Shown: one piece after another, positions 34,174 through 42,972 of the stretch
Position numbering within the stretch: position 1 is the first letter of the stretch
Layout of the letters: each line of letters opens with the position of its first letter
Origin: Streptomyces griseus subsp. griseus
Lineage (GTDB): Bacteria; Actinomycetota; Actinomycetes; Streptomycetales; Streptomycetaceae
DNA: 64,000 nt
Direction: 5' to 3'
Assembly: GCF_000720255.1 (NCBI RefSeq)
Contig: NZ_JOJE01000029.1
Coordinates: 1 to 64,000, forward strand
Notes under the pieces: generated by a model
Told to the model about the DNA's origin: nothing
Databases searched by the model: none
Seen by the model: the letters and a program-made list of their open reading frames with translations, nothing else
Program-made: the position numbers and the translations under genes

Positions 34174-34190
34174 TTGCAAGTAATATGCAA
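34174..34190. promoter_or_regulatory. Inverted repeat upstream of the MFS transporter
   Basis: TTGCA-AGTAATA-TGCAA is a perfect 5-bp inverted repeat with a 7-base AT-rich spacer, 43 bases before the transporter start. The TTGCA half-site recalls MarR/PadR-type operators. No cognate regulator is adjacent. Confidence 0.55.
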
Positions 34191-34233
34191 CAGGCTGGGC
34201 AGCCCTTACTGGTCTCATGGACGCGGAGATGCC

Positions 34234-35454
34234 ATGCCCCACCTGTTGCCGGACACCGGACCCCAACGCGTCCTCGTCGCCTCGAACTTCGTCTACACCG
34301 TCGGCAGTGGGCTCTATCTGACCGCGGGAGTGCTCTACTTCACCCAGGCGGCTCGTCTTCCGGCGGGGCAGGTCGGGTGGGGGCTGGGGATCGCGGGCGT
34401 CGTCTCGCTGGTCATGGGGATCACCGTCGGGCATCTCGCGGACAGGCGGGGCGCGCGGGGTGCGTACGTGGGCACGCTCGCCGTCCAGGCGGTGGCCACT
34501 GCCGGGTTCGTACTGGCGGACGGGTTCTGGCCGTTCGTGTTCGTGGTGTGCCTTGCCACCGGTGCGAAAGCGGCGGGACTGGCCGCGCGGTCTCCGCTCA
34601 TCCGGTACTACGGCGGAGACCGCCCGCAAGAGTTCCGCGCCTACCTCCGTGCGGTGAGCAACGTCGGCATCTCCCTAGGTGCCGTCCTGGCGGGCTGGGT
34701 CGTCCAGGTGGGCACGCTCGGCGCGTATCAGCTCATGGTCGCGGGCAACGCGGTCGCCTTCACGGCCTCCGCGGCGGTCCTGGTGCTGCTTCCTCCGGTC
34801 GCCCCGGTCCCGGCAGCCGGCGGTCCGCGCTGGACCGCGTTGCGGGACCGGCCCTATCTGATGCTCACCGCACTCGACGGGGTCATGGCCATCCAGTTCA
34901 AGGTGCTCACCGTGGCCATCCCGCTCTGGCTGGTCGAGGCCACCACCGCCCCGCACTGGCTCATCTCCGGCACGATGCTCACGAGCACCGTCATCGTGGT
35001 GGCGTTCCAGGTGCGGGCCGGCCGCTCCGTCGACAGCCCCGCGGCCGGCGGGAACGCCTACCGGCGGGCGGGGGTGGCGTTCTTCGTGTCCTGTTCGCTC
35101 GTGTCGCTCGCCGCGGGGGTGCCGGCATGGGTCGCCGCGGCGCTGTTCATGGCGGCTGCGGTGGTCCACACGATCGGTGAACTATGGCACTCGGCCGCCG
35201 GGTTCGAGGTGTCCTTCGCCCTCTCCCCACCCCAAGCCACCGGCCAGTACCTGGGCGTGTTCGGGCTCGGCGCCGCGCTGGCCGAGGCGCTCGGGCCGGG
35301 GTTGCTCATCGCGCTCTGCATCACCTGGGGCCGGCCGGGCTGGTACGTCGTGGGGGCGCTGTTCGCCCTCACGGGCCTGGCGGCGCCGTTCGCCGTGCGG
35401 CAGGCGCAACGCCCCCGGGTCGCCGCTCAACAGGCGCTTCTCGAAGCCGCGTAG
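34234..35454 (+). CDS. MFS transporter
   Basis: ATG 34234 follows CGGAG and gives 406 residues with about 12 hydrophobic helices (LTAGVLYFTQAARL; LGIAGVVSLVMGITVGHLAD; ALFALTGLAAPFAV). The loop motif GHLADRRGARG between helices 2 and 3 is the MFS signature A. The family includes drug and metabolite exporters; the substrate is not known. It is monocistronic, with an inverted repeat upstream and the GH115 gene 160 bases downstream. Confidence 0.9.
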   Translation: MPHLLPDTGPQRVLVASNFVYTVGSGLYLTAGVLYFTQAARLPAGQVGWGLGIAGVVSLVMGITVGHLADRRGARGAYVGTLAVQAVATAGFVLADGFWPFVFVVCLATGAKAAGLAARSPLIRYYGGDRPQEFRAYLRAVSNVGISLGAVLAGWVVQVGTLGAYQLMVAGNAVAFTASAAVLVLLPPVAPVPAAGGPRWTALRDRPYLMLTALDGVMAIQFKVLTVAIPLWLVEATTAPHWLISGTMLTSTVIVVAFQVRAGRSVDSPAAGGNAYRRAGVAFFVSCSLVSLAAGVPAWVAAALFMAAAVVHTIGELWHSAAGFEVSFALSPPQATGQYLGVFGLGAALAEALGPGLLIALCITWGRPGWYVVGALFALTGLAAPFAVRQAQRPRVAAQQALLEAA

Positions 35455-35526
35455 CGGAGCCGACGCTCCCGGGGTGTCCCTTGCGCACCTCTGGACTCGC
35501 CCGTCAGAGCTGCCCTAGGGTGCACC

Positions 35527-35540
35527 AGCAAGCGCTTTCT
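35527..35540. promoter_or_regulatory. LacI-type operator upstream of GH115
   Basis: AGCAAGCGCTTTCT contains the palindrome AAGCGCTT and resembles the AAAGCGCTTT sites bound by LacI-family sugar regulators. It lies 75 bases before the GTG start. The LacI gene at 40200 is a candidate but not the only one in a genome of this type. Confidence 0.5.
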
Positions 35541-35614
35541 ATCCTGACCCCGCCGACCCCTTCCCGGGTCCGGCCCGAGCCGCCGCGATCCGCGCGCGGA
35601 AAGGAAGCGTCCTC

Positions 35615-38600
35615 GTGCAGCGAAGCGAATCCCAGGGTCCCCCGCGGCCGTTCACCCGCAAGGCGTTCTTACGGGGGATGACGGCGGTGGGCGCGACCCC
35701 CCTCCTCCCGGCGGTGTTACCCGCGGCCGCGGCCCGCGCCGCGGCCGACGGCCGGCCCGACTTCCCCTTGGTCGAGGGCGGCGCCGCAGTCGAGGTGTAC
35801 GTCGACGCGGCGGACGACCCCGCCGTGGTCCGTGCGGCCGGTGACCTCCAGGCGGACGTCGAGCGGGTCACCGGGGTCCGGCCGGTGCTGCGGCACACCC
35901 TGCCGGCGCGGGCCGCGCGACTGGTACTGGTGGGCACCCTCGGTTCGAGCCCCGTCATCGACCGGCTCGTCGCGCGGGGGCGCCTGGACGTCTCGCGGGT
36001 GAAGGGGCGCTGGGAGGCCTCGGTGACCCAGGTGGTCGACCGTCCGGCGCCCGGCGTGGACCGTGCCCTGGTGATCGCGGGCAGCGACCGGCGCGGCACC
36101 GTCTACGGCGTCTACGACACCTCCGAGCGCATCGGCGTCTCCCCCTGGTACTGGTGGGCCGACGTCCCGGTCGAGCGTCTCGAGACTCTTTCCGTGCCCT
36201 CGGCCACCTTCAAGCGGTACGAGCCGTCCGTCCGCTACCGGGGCATCTTCATCAACGACGAGCAGAACCTGACCACGTGGTCCCACCGCACCCAGGAGCC
36301 GGACAAGAACATCGGGCCGGAGACGTACAAGCGCGTCTTCGAGCTGCTGCTGCGCCTCAAGGCCAACTACCTGTGGCCCGCGATGCATCCGTACTCCGAC
36401 TTCTTCAACAAGTACCGCGAGAACCCCGAACTCGCCGACCGCTACGGCATCGTCGTCGGCTCCAGCCACCCCGAGGCCCTGCTGCGCAACGGTGTCCACG
36501 AGTGGGCGCCCTGGGCCGAGGAGCACCGCGGAGCGGACGGCGGTCTGCCCGTGTACGACTACACGGTGAACCCCGGTGTCATCTCCGACTACTGGAGAGC
36601 ACGGGCCCGCGAGAACGCCGCGTACGAGAGCAGTTGGACGATCGGCATGCGCGGGCTGCACGACAGCGCGCTGGAGACCAAGAACGCCACGACCATTCCC
36701 GAGAAGGTCGCGGTGATGAACGACATCATCGCCGACCAGCGCCGGATCCTCGCCGAGGAGGTCGGCACCAAGGCCGAGCCGCAGATCTTCATCCCGTACA
36801 AGGAGGTCCTGGAGCTGTACAACGCGGGCGTCCGGGTGCCCGAGGACATCACGCTGATCTGGCCGGACGACAACCACGGCAACATGCGCCAGCTGCCGAA
36901 CGACGCGGAGCGCGCCCGCCCGGGCGGGAACGGCATCTACTACCACCTCTCCTACTGGGGCCGCCCCAAGAGCTACCTGTGGCTCGACACCACCCAGCCG
37001 GCCAAGGTCTGGCAGGAGCTGCGGCGGGTGTACGAGCATGGCGTGGACCGGATGTGGATCTTCAACGTGGGGGACGTCAAGTCGATCGAGACCGGTCTGT
37101 CCTTCTCCATGGACATGGCCTGGGACGTGGGCCGTTGGGGAGCGGACGGGGTCGAGGGCGCCCTCGCGGAGTGGTCGGGGCGTCAGTTCGGGCAGCGGCA
37201 CGGCCGGGAGATCGCCGCGATCCGCACGGAGTACTACCGGCTCGCGGCGGAGAAGCGTCCGGAGTTCATCGACCGCGGGGTCTTCTCGCCGGTCCATCAC
37301 GGGGACGAGGGCGGCCGTCGCACGGCCGCGTACGACCGGCTCCTCAGGCGCGCCAGGGCAGTGGGCGCCAAGCTGCCGGAGGCCTACCGGGACGCGTACT
37401 ACGAGCTGGTCGAGTACCCGGTGCACGGCGCGTACCTGATGAACCTGAAGTACTACTGGGCGGACCGCAACGCGCTCGCGGTCCGGCAGGGGCGCGGTGC
37501 CGCGACCAACCGCTTCGCCGATCTCGCGGAGGCCGCCCACGCCGAGGAGGCGGCGATCACCAAGCGGTACAACACCGAGGTCGCGGGCGGGAAGTGGGAC
37601 GGGATCGTCAATCCGTACCCGTCGCAGATCCCCAAGGCGCCCGGCCGTCCCACCGTCACCCGGGTCGCCCGGCGGGAGACCTCCGGTCTCGGAGTGGCGG
37701 CCGAGGGGAACGAGACCGGAGCGAGCCGGCCGCTGTCCTTCTCCTCCTACACCCGCGACCGGCGCTTCGTGGACGTCTTCAACACCGGCTTCCTCACGTT
37801 GGACTGGGCGGCGGAGGCGAGTCACCCCTGGGTGCGGCTGAGTTCGAGGGGCGGCTCCCTCACCGAGCAGACCCGGGTGTGGGTGGAGGTGGACTGGGAG
37901 CGGGTGCCGGAAGGCACACACGACGCCACGGTCACCGTCACCGGGGCCGGAGCCGAGCAGGACAGTGTCGAGCAGGGCAGCGTCGAGGTGCCGTTGCGGG
38001 TGGTGAACGACGGGGCGCGGGCGCGCGGACGGGCACGTGGGTTCGTCGAGGCCCACGGGTACGTCTCCATCGACGCCGTGCACACCGACCGGCGGGTGGC
38101 GCGCGGCGGAGCCCGCTGGCGGGTCGTGCGTGGTCTCGGCCGTCGTACGGGCGCGGTGGAGGCGGTGCCGTCCACGGCGGCACCGTTCGACGGTGATCCC
38201 GCCGTCCGGGCGCCGGAGTTGCGGTACCGGGTGCGCTTCAGCAGTACGGGGACGTTTCCCGTGACCGTCTTCCGGCTGCCGTCCCTCGATGAGCGCGGGC
38301 ACCGGCGGGTGGCCGTCGCCCTCGACGACCAGCCGGTCACCGTGCTGTCCGGGCAGGCCGTCGCCACCGGCAACCGGGGTGACGCCTGGGCTCGCAACGT
38401 GGAGGACGGCGTGGAGCGGCTGACCGCCACCGTGACCGTCGCCGAACCCGGCGAGCACGTTCTGCGGGTGTTCATGGTCGACCCGGCCATCGCCGTCGAC
38501 CAGATCGTCATCGACACCGGCGGGCTGCCCATGAGCTACCTGGCGCCGCCGGAGAGCTACCACCCGGTGTTCAACCCCGACCCGCTTTCCGGGGAGGCCT

Positions 38601-38620
38601 TGGAGGTGCCGGAACGGTAG
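35615..38620 (+). CDS. GH115-family alpha-glucuronidase, secreted
   Basis: GTG 35615 follows GGAAAGGAAG. The 1001-residue enzyme has an N-terminal export signal (FTRKAFLRGMTAVGATPLLP, Ala-rich end), an N-domain (SDRRGTVYGVYDTSERIGV) and the catalytic barrel with YRGIFINDEQN, LKANYLWPAMHPYSDFF, IGMRGLHDSAL and TLIWPDDNHGNMRQLP. GH115 enzymes remove (4-O-methyl)-glucuronic acid from xylan or arabinogalactan side chains. The C-terminal ~250 residues are beta-rich, as in the dimerising domain of the family. Monocistronic; terminator at 38642. Confidence 0.9.
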   Translation: MQRSESQGPPRPFTRKAFLRGMTAVGATPLLPAVLPAAAARAAADGRPDFPLVEGGAAVEVYVDAADDPAVVRAAGDLQADVERVTGVRPVLRHTLPARAARLVLVGTLGSSPVIDRLVARGRLDVSRVKGRWEASVTQVVDRPAPGVDRALVIAGSDRRGTVYGVYDTSERIGVSPWYWWADVPVERLETLSVPSATFKRYEPSVRYRGIFINDEQNLTTWSHRTQEPDKNIGPETYKRVFELLLRLKANYLWPAMHPYSDFFNKYRENPELADRYGIVVGSSHPEALLRNGVHEWAPWAEEHRGADGGLPVYDYTVNPGVISDYWRARARENAAYESSWTIGMRGLHDSALETKNATTIPEKVAVMNDIIADQRRILAEEVGTKAEPQIFIPYKEVLELYNAGVRVPEDITLIWPDDNHGNMRQLPNDAERARPGGNGIYYHLSYWGRPKSYLWLDTTQPAKVWQELRRVYEHGVDRMWIFNVGDVKSIETGLSFSMDMAWDVGRWGADGVEGALAEWSGRQFGQRHGREIAAIRTEYYRLAAEKRPEFIDRGVFSPVHHGDEGGRRTAAYDRLLRRARAVGAKLPEAYRDAYYELVEYPVHGAYLMNLKYYWADRNALAVRQGRGAATNRFADLAEAAHAEEAAITKRYNTEVAGGKWDGIVNPYPSQIPKAPGRPTVTRVARRETSGLGVAAEGNETGASRPLSFSSYTRDRRFVDVFNTGFLTLDWAAEASHPWVRLSSRGGSLTEQTRVWVEVDWERVPEGTHDATVTVTGAGAEQDSVEQGSVEVPLRVVNDGARARGRARGFVEAHGYVSIDAVHTDRRVARGGARWRVVRGLGRRTGAVEAVPSTAAPFDGDPAVRAPELRYRVRFSSTGTFPVTVFRLPSLDERGHRRVAVALDDQPVTVLSGQAVATGNRGDAWARNVEDGVERLTATVTVAEPGEHVLRVFMVDPAIAVDQIVIDTGGLPMSYLAPPESYHPVFNPDPLSGEALEVPER

Positions 38621-38641
38621 TCGGAGGTACGGGCGACCGAC

Positions 38642-38678
38642 AGCCGGCCGCGGCGCGCAGATGACGCCGCGGCCGGCT
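38642..38678. terminator. 14-bp hairpin after GH115
   Basis: AGCCGGCCGCGGCG (38642-38655) pairs exactly with 38665-38678 around a 9-base loop, followed by a C/T-rich stretch (CCCCCTTT). It lies 21 bases after the GH115 stop. Confidence 0.88.
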
Positions 38679-38807
38679 CCCCCTTTCCCCCGGATGCCGC
38701 GCGGCCGACTCACCCCCGCGGGGCCGGCCGTCGGCGCGACACGTGTCCCCGCCGATCCGGCACCACCGAGCCTGATGGGTGGTCGGTGGCCCGCCAAGGG
38801 GGCTGGA

Positions 38808-38873
38808 CTGTCCCGGACAGCGGGCCGGTGTCCGGGCCGGTGGGAGGCCTGTCCGAAACTGCGGTCGGACAGG
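38808..38873. repeat. CTGTCC/GGACAG palindromes downstream of the XRE gene
   Basis: CTGTCC-C-GGACAG stands at 38808-38820. CCTGTCCG (38848-38855) pairs with CGGACAGG (38866-38873). The second may terminate the minus-strand regulator gene. The same half-sites occur upstream of that gene at 39908-39952. Confidence 0.75.
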
Positions 38874-38899
38874 CGGACTCCGGTGGGCCCCGGTCCGCG

Positions 38900-39847
38900 T
38901 CAGTCCGCCCTGACGAAGAACCGTTGGTCGGCTGCGCCCGTGCAGCGTTCCTCGACCGCTTCGGCTCCCACGGCGGTGTCGTCGCCGGCGATGCCGACGC
39001 ACCGGCCGCCGGTGGACGGCCGGAGCGAGTAGTCCCGGGCGCGCTCACCGCCGACGGGCGTCAGGCGGAACAGGGTGGCGTGGGCGCAGTCGTCCCGGGG
39101 TTCGAGCATGGCCCTGACCGGGCCGGAGCTCATGACCGTGAGACAGCCCTTCCCCAGTTCGGGATGGTGCCACTGGATGCGGTACAGGCCCTCGCCCGCC
39201 GGTTCGAGGTACGTGCGGGGCACGGTGGCCTGGGCGCAGGGGAGCTGGACGGCGACGGCGCTGTCGTAGGCGCCGGCGCGGTCGCGGCCGTCGGTCAGGC
39301 AGAGGTCGGGGGTGCGGGAGGGGCGGATGGTGACCCATCCGTCGGCGGGGGCCGAGGCGGTCGAAGTACGTGGGGCGCCGGCACCGGCGGAGTCGTCCTC
39401 GGGGTCGGAGCTGTCGGGGAGCAGCCCCCAGGCGGCCACGGCGAGCACCGGGATCAGGATGACGGCCGCGATCAACGCCGGGCGGAACCTCTTCGCCCGG
39501 GGACGCTCCGAGCCCGCTCCCCCGCTCTCTTCCGGCCCCTCCTCGGGCGGCGCGGCCGACTCGGCGGCGACGCGCTCTCGTACGGCGAGCCAGTCGTCGA
39601 GGTACCGCTCCTCCCCGCAGGCGCGGACGAAGGCGGCCACCACCTCGGGTCGGGGCAGACTGGCGCGCCGCAGGGCGTCGGCCAGCGTGCTGCGCGCCAG
39701 CACGTCACCGCTCCGGGCGGCCTGCACCTCCAACTCGCGGTACGTCAGCCCCGACCGTTGCTTGAGCCTCCGCATCGCCGCCACGAAACCGGCGGCGTCC
39801 ACGGCTTCGTACGGCGGCGGCTCCCCCTGGCTTCCCATGTCTTTCAT
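38900..39847 (-). CDS. XRE-type HTH membrane protein with extracellular ricin-like domain
   Basis: The 315-residue protein from ATG 39847 has an N-terminal HTH (AGFVAAMRRLKQRSGLTYRE; LARSTLADALRRASLPRPEV), a charged linker, one transmembrane helix (FRPALIAAVILIPVLAVAAWG) and an outer domain of ~140 residues with paired Cys (DLCLTDG, QLPCAQ, KGCLTVM, DDCAHA, GRCVGIAG, ERCTGA) resembling a ricin-type trefoil. This would link an external ligand to a cytoplasmic DNA-binding domain. No SD is visible. Flanking CTGTCC palindromes are plausible targets; that is inference. Confidence 0.82.
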   Translation of the reverse strand: MKDMGSQGEPPPYEAVDAAGFVAAMRRLKQRSGLTYRELEVQAARSGDVLARSTLADALRRASLPRPEVVAAFVRACGEERYLDDWLAVRERVAAESAAPPEEGPEESGGAGSERPRAKRFRPALIAAVILIPVLAVAAWGLLPDSSDPEDDSAGAGAPRTSTASAPADGWVTIRPSRTPDLCLTDGRDRAGAYDSAVAVQLPCAQATVPRTYLEPAGEGLYRIQWHHPELGKGCLTVMSSGPVRAMLEPRDDCAHATLFRLTPVGGERARDYSLRPSTGGRCVGIAGDDTAVGAEAVEERCTGAADQRFFVRAD

Positions 39848-39907
39848 CGTGCGGTGGTCATGACACTGGGACAACGGCGGATCACGCCATCCGTCGCGCC
39901 CCGTCGT

Positions 39908-39952
39908 CCTGTCCGGGACAGGCCTGTCCGAGCGACTGACCAGCCCGGACAG
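39908..39952. promoter_or_regulatory. CTGTCC/GGACAG palindrome cluster upstream of the XRE gene
   Basis: CCTGTCC-G-GGACAGG is perfect at 39908-39922, followed directly by CCTGTCCG (39923-39930) and CGGACAG (39946-39952). The cluster starts ~60 bases upstream of the regulator start and repeats the elements beyond its 3' end. Confidence 0.7.
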
Positions 39953-40117
39953 CCTGTGTTCGGCCCGCTCGCCCCCGACGAGCCCGCCTCGGTCCCTCAC
40001 CGGCGGGCTGACGCGCCTCGCCCCGGCGCAACAGGGCGGGCACGGGCTCCTGGGCCTGTACGGCCCCAGCCGTTATCTCCCGGAGTCTTGACGGACACCG
40101 CATGACTGCGTAGACAT

Positions 40118-40160
40118 GACAGCGCAGACATGACTGCGCTGTCAGACGGAAGAGTCTGAC
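40118..40160. promoter_or_regulatory. Two inverted repeats in the LacI promoter
   Basis: GACAGCGCAG (40118-40127) pairs with CTGCGCTGTC (40134-40143) over a 6-base spacer. GTCAGAC (40141-40147) pairs with GTCTGAC (40154-40160), also over 6 bases. The two overlap by three bases and lie 40-82 bases before the LacI start, as expected for autoregulation. Confidence 0.75.
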
Positions 40161-40199
40161 ATGATGGGCGCTCGACACATGTGGCCGCGGGAGAACACC

Positions 40200-41270
40200 A
40201 TGACGCGAGGAACAGGACGGGGCGGAGGCTCCGCCGCACCGCGCAGTGTGGACGTGGCCCGGCTGGCGGGCGTCTCCCAGAAGACGGTCTCCAGGGTCTT
40301 CAACGACGAGCCGTACGTCTCCGCCGACGTGCGCCGGCGCGTCCTCGAAGCGGCCGAACAACTCGGCTACCGGCGGAACAACGCGGCCCGCGCGCTGGCC
40401 TCCGGACGCACCCGCTCCATCGGCGTGGTGACGCTGGGGACCGCCCTGTACGGTCCCGCGTCGCTGCTGATGGGTCTCGAGCGGGTCGTGCGGGACACCG
40501 GGTACGCGCTGCGCGTGGTCAACACGATGGAGGGCGACCCGGCGGGCATCGCCGGGGCCGTCGACTCGCTCCTCGACCAGGGCGTGGACGGCATCGTCAT
40601 CTCCGAGCCGATCGACGAGGATGCGGACGGCGGCGGAAGCTCCGTAGGGGTCGACGTGCCGGTCCTGGTCCTCGGCGCGCCGCCGCCGGTCGACGCTCCC
40701 ACGGTGCTGGCCGCGGGCGGGGGCGCCGACGTGATGGCGCGGGTCGCCGTGGAACACCTCCTGGACCTGGGACACGCAACGGTCCATCATCTCGCGGGAC
40801 CCCAGCGGTGGTACGCCGCCAAGGACCGCCTGGAGGGCTGGCGTTCGGCACTCGTCGCGCACGGAAGACCCGTGCCGCGGGTGGTCGAGGGCGACTGGTC
40901 GGCCTCCTCCGGGCACGCGGCAGGGCGCGAGCTGGCGTCCGACGACAGCCTGACCTCGGTGTTCGTCGCCAACGACGACATGGCGATCGGCCTGATCCGC
41001 GCACTGGCGGAAGCCGGTCTGCGCGTACCGGAGGACGTCAGCGTGGTCGGCTTCGACGACGTACCGGTCGCCGCGTTTGTGACTCCTCCCCTGACCACGG
41101 TGCGTCAGCCCTTCGACTCCGTGGCGCAGGAGGGGCTGAAGCGTCTCGTGCACGCCATCGAGAACCCGGGGGCGGATCCCCTGCCGGCGACCGACCCACC
41201 GGTCGACCTCGTCGTACGGGCGTCGACCGCTCCGCCGCCCTCGAAGGGAGGTGCCTCGACACGCTCCTGA
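40200..41270 (+). CDS. LacI-family transcriptional regulator
   Basis: ATG 40200 follows GCGGGAG, giving 356 residues. The HTH is SVDVARLAGVSQKTVSRVFN, with the hinge helix LEAAEQLGYRRNNAARAL. The ligand-binding domain has two lobes (GVVTLGTALYGPASLLMGL; TSVFVANDDMAIGLIRALAE; SVVGFDDVPVAAFVTPPLTT). It lies just upstream of the sugar ABC transporter and GH42 genes and probably represses them until a galactoside-like sugar binds. An in-frame ATG 39 bases upstream has no SD and would overlap the palindromes. Confidence 0.92.
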   Translation: MTRGTGRGGGSAAPRSVDVARLAGVSQKTVSRVFNDEPYVSADVRRRVLEAAEQLGYRRNNAARALASGRTRSIGVVTLGTALYGPASLLMGLERVVRDTGYALRVVNTMEGDPAGIAGAVDSLLDQGVDGIVISEPIDEDADGGGSSVGVDVPVLVLGAPPPVDAPTVLAAGGGADVMARVAVEHLLDLGHATVHHLAGPQRWYAAKDRLEGWRSALVAHGRPVPRVVEGDWSASSGHAAGRELASDDSLTSVFVANDDMAIGLIRALAEAGLRVPEDVSVVGFDDVPVAAFVTPPLTTVRQPFDSVAQEGLKRLVHAIENPGADPLPATDPPVDLVVRASTAPPPSKGGASTRS

Positions 41271-41579
41271 GCAGTACGTCACAGCAGGGCTCGGGCCGGA
41301 CACGCGGCCCGGCGTCGAGCCGCCCCACTGGCCCCTGCTGACTTCCGCCCCTGCCGCGCCGCGCCCCCGCCGCTTCGGACGATCCCGTGACACCGGCGAG
41401 CGCGCCCTCTCCTCCCCCTTTGCCCGCGGCCCCGAGCCGAACGGCCGCGGCGCCCGGCCCGGACCCGTCGACGCCTTCCGTCGTCACGTCCCGCCACTGC
41501 TCCCCCAGCTTCCTCCATCCCTGTTCGCGCACGCCTTCGCCGGGCGTGCCGTCACCTCTGCGATCGGCGGTAGTTCACC
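41271..41579. other. Intergenic region before the sugar ABC operon
   Basis: The 309 bases carry no convincing gene. The composition is C-rich on the plus strand. I find no copy of the GTCAGAC/GTCTGAC palindrome seen before lacI, so the operator controlling the transporter is not obvious. No clear promoter motif is seen. Confidence 0.4.
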
Positions 41580-42971
41580 ATGCCCTCAACCGGATCCTTC
41601 CCCAGCTCCTCCTCCCTGAGCCGCCGGCTCTTCCTCACCACTACGGGCGCCCTGTCGCTCGGCGCCGCCCTGACCGCGTGCGGCGGCGGCGACTCGGGCG
41701 GCTCCTCCACCTCCGCCAAGCCGGTCAGCCAGGCCGACGTCGACAAGGCGATGAAGACGCCGACCGAGCTGACGTTCTGGACCTGGGTGCCGAACATCCA
41801 GCAGGAGATCGCGCTCTTCGAGAAGAAGTACCCCGCCATCAAGGTCAAGGCCGTCAACGCCGGCCAGGGAACACCCCAGTACACGAAGCTGCGTACGGCG
41901 CTGAAGGCGGGCAGCGGCGCCCCCGACATGGTGCAGATCGAGTACCAGGCCATCCCCACCTTCACCATCACCAACAGCCTGCTGGACCTGCGGCCGTACG
42001 GCGCCTCGGCGCTCAAGTCCACCTTCGTCGACTGGACCTGGGGCCAGGTCAGCGGCAGCAACGGTGAGGTCTGGGCGATACCGCAGGACACCGGCCCGAT
42101 GGGCATGCTCTACCGCAAGGACATCTTCGACAAGCACGGGATCGAGGTCCCCAAGACCTGGGACGAGTTCGCCGCCGCCGCGCGCAAGCTGCACAAGGCC
42201 GACCCGGACGTCTACCTCACCAACCTCGCCGCCAACCAGGTCGCCGCCTGGCACGGCCTGTTGTGGCAGGCGGGTGCCAAGCCCTACGCCACCAGCGGCA
42301 AGAGCGACATCACCATCAGCGTCGACGACGCGGTCTCCCGGAAACTCGGCGCCTTCTGGGGCGGGCTGGCCAAGGAGGGGGTCATCGGGGTCGAGGCGGA
42401 CTTCACCGACTCCTGGTACGCGGCGCTGAACAAGGGCAAGTACGCCACCTGGCTGACGGCGGCCTGGGGGCCGGTGTTCCTGTCCGGTTCCGCCAAGGCG
42501 ACCGCGGGCAAGTGGCGGGCGGCCCCGCTGCCGCAGTGGGACGCGGCCAAGCCGAGCTCCGGCAACTGGGGCGGCTCCACGACCGCGGTCATCCGGTCCA
42601 CCAAGAACCCCATCGCGGCGGCCGAGTTCGCGAAGTTCCTCAACAGCGACCCGGCGAGCGCGAAGATGTTCGCGACCGAGCAGTTCTTCTTCCCCGCGAC
42701 GAAGGCGCTGCTCACGGACGCCGACTTCGTCGGGGACGCGCCTGCATTCTACGGCGGACAGAAGGTCAACCAGCTCTTCGCCGACATCAGCTCCACGGTC
42801 AACTCCTCGTTCCAGTGGCCGCCGTTCCTGGATCAGGCGGCCACCGACTGGACGGAGACCGTCGGCAAGTCCCTCGCGGACCACACCGACACCGTGCGCG
42901 CCCTCGGCACCTGGCAGTCGCGGCTCACGACGTACGCCAAGGACCAGGGCTTCACGGTCAAGGGGAGCTGA
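41580..42971 (+). CDS. Sugar ABC transporter solute-binding lipoprotein
   Basis: The 463-residue protein has a signal with SRRLFLTTTGA and a lipobox LTAC (Cys34); the paired Arg also suits Tat export. TPTELTFWTWVPNIQQEIAL, FEKKYPAIKVKAVNAG and KAGSGAPDMVQIEYQAIP are hallmarks of family 1 binding proteins for oligosaccharides. Two permease genes follow with 1-base and 4-base spacing. The companion ATPase is absent, which is usual when a shared MsiK-type ATPase is encoded elsewhere. Likely ligand: beta-galactoside, inferred from the GH42 gene. Confidence 0.93.
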   Translation: MPSTGSFPSSSSLSRRLFLTTTGALSLGAALTACGGGDSGGSSTSAKPVSQADVDKAMKTPTELTFWTWVPNIQQEIALFEKKYPAIKVKAVNAGQGTPQYTKLRTALKAGSGAPDMVQIEYQAIPTFTITNSLLDLRPYGASALKSTFVDWTWGQVSGSNGEVWAIPQDTGPMGMLYRKDIFDKHGIEVPKTWDEFAAAARKLHKADPDVYLTNLAANQVAAWHGLLWQAGAKPYATSGKSDITISVDDAVSRKLGAFWGGLAKEGVIGVEADFTDSWYAALNKGKYATWLTAAWGPVFLSGSAKATAGKWRAAPLPQWDAAKPSSGNWGGSTTAVIRSTKNPIAAAEFAKFLNSDPASAKMFATEQFFFPATKALLTDADFVGDAPAFYGGQKVNQLFADISSTVNSSFQWPPFLDQAATDWTETVGKSLADHTDTVRALGTWQSRLTTYAKDQGFTVKGS

Positions 42972-42972
42972 G

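Noticed and set aside
35717..38797. Very long open frame on the minus strand opposite GH115 (over 1000 codons)
   Set aside because: It mirrors the GC-rich third-position pattern of the real GH115 gene, has Pro/Val/Gly-Arg bias without domains, and no SD.
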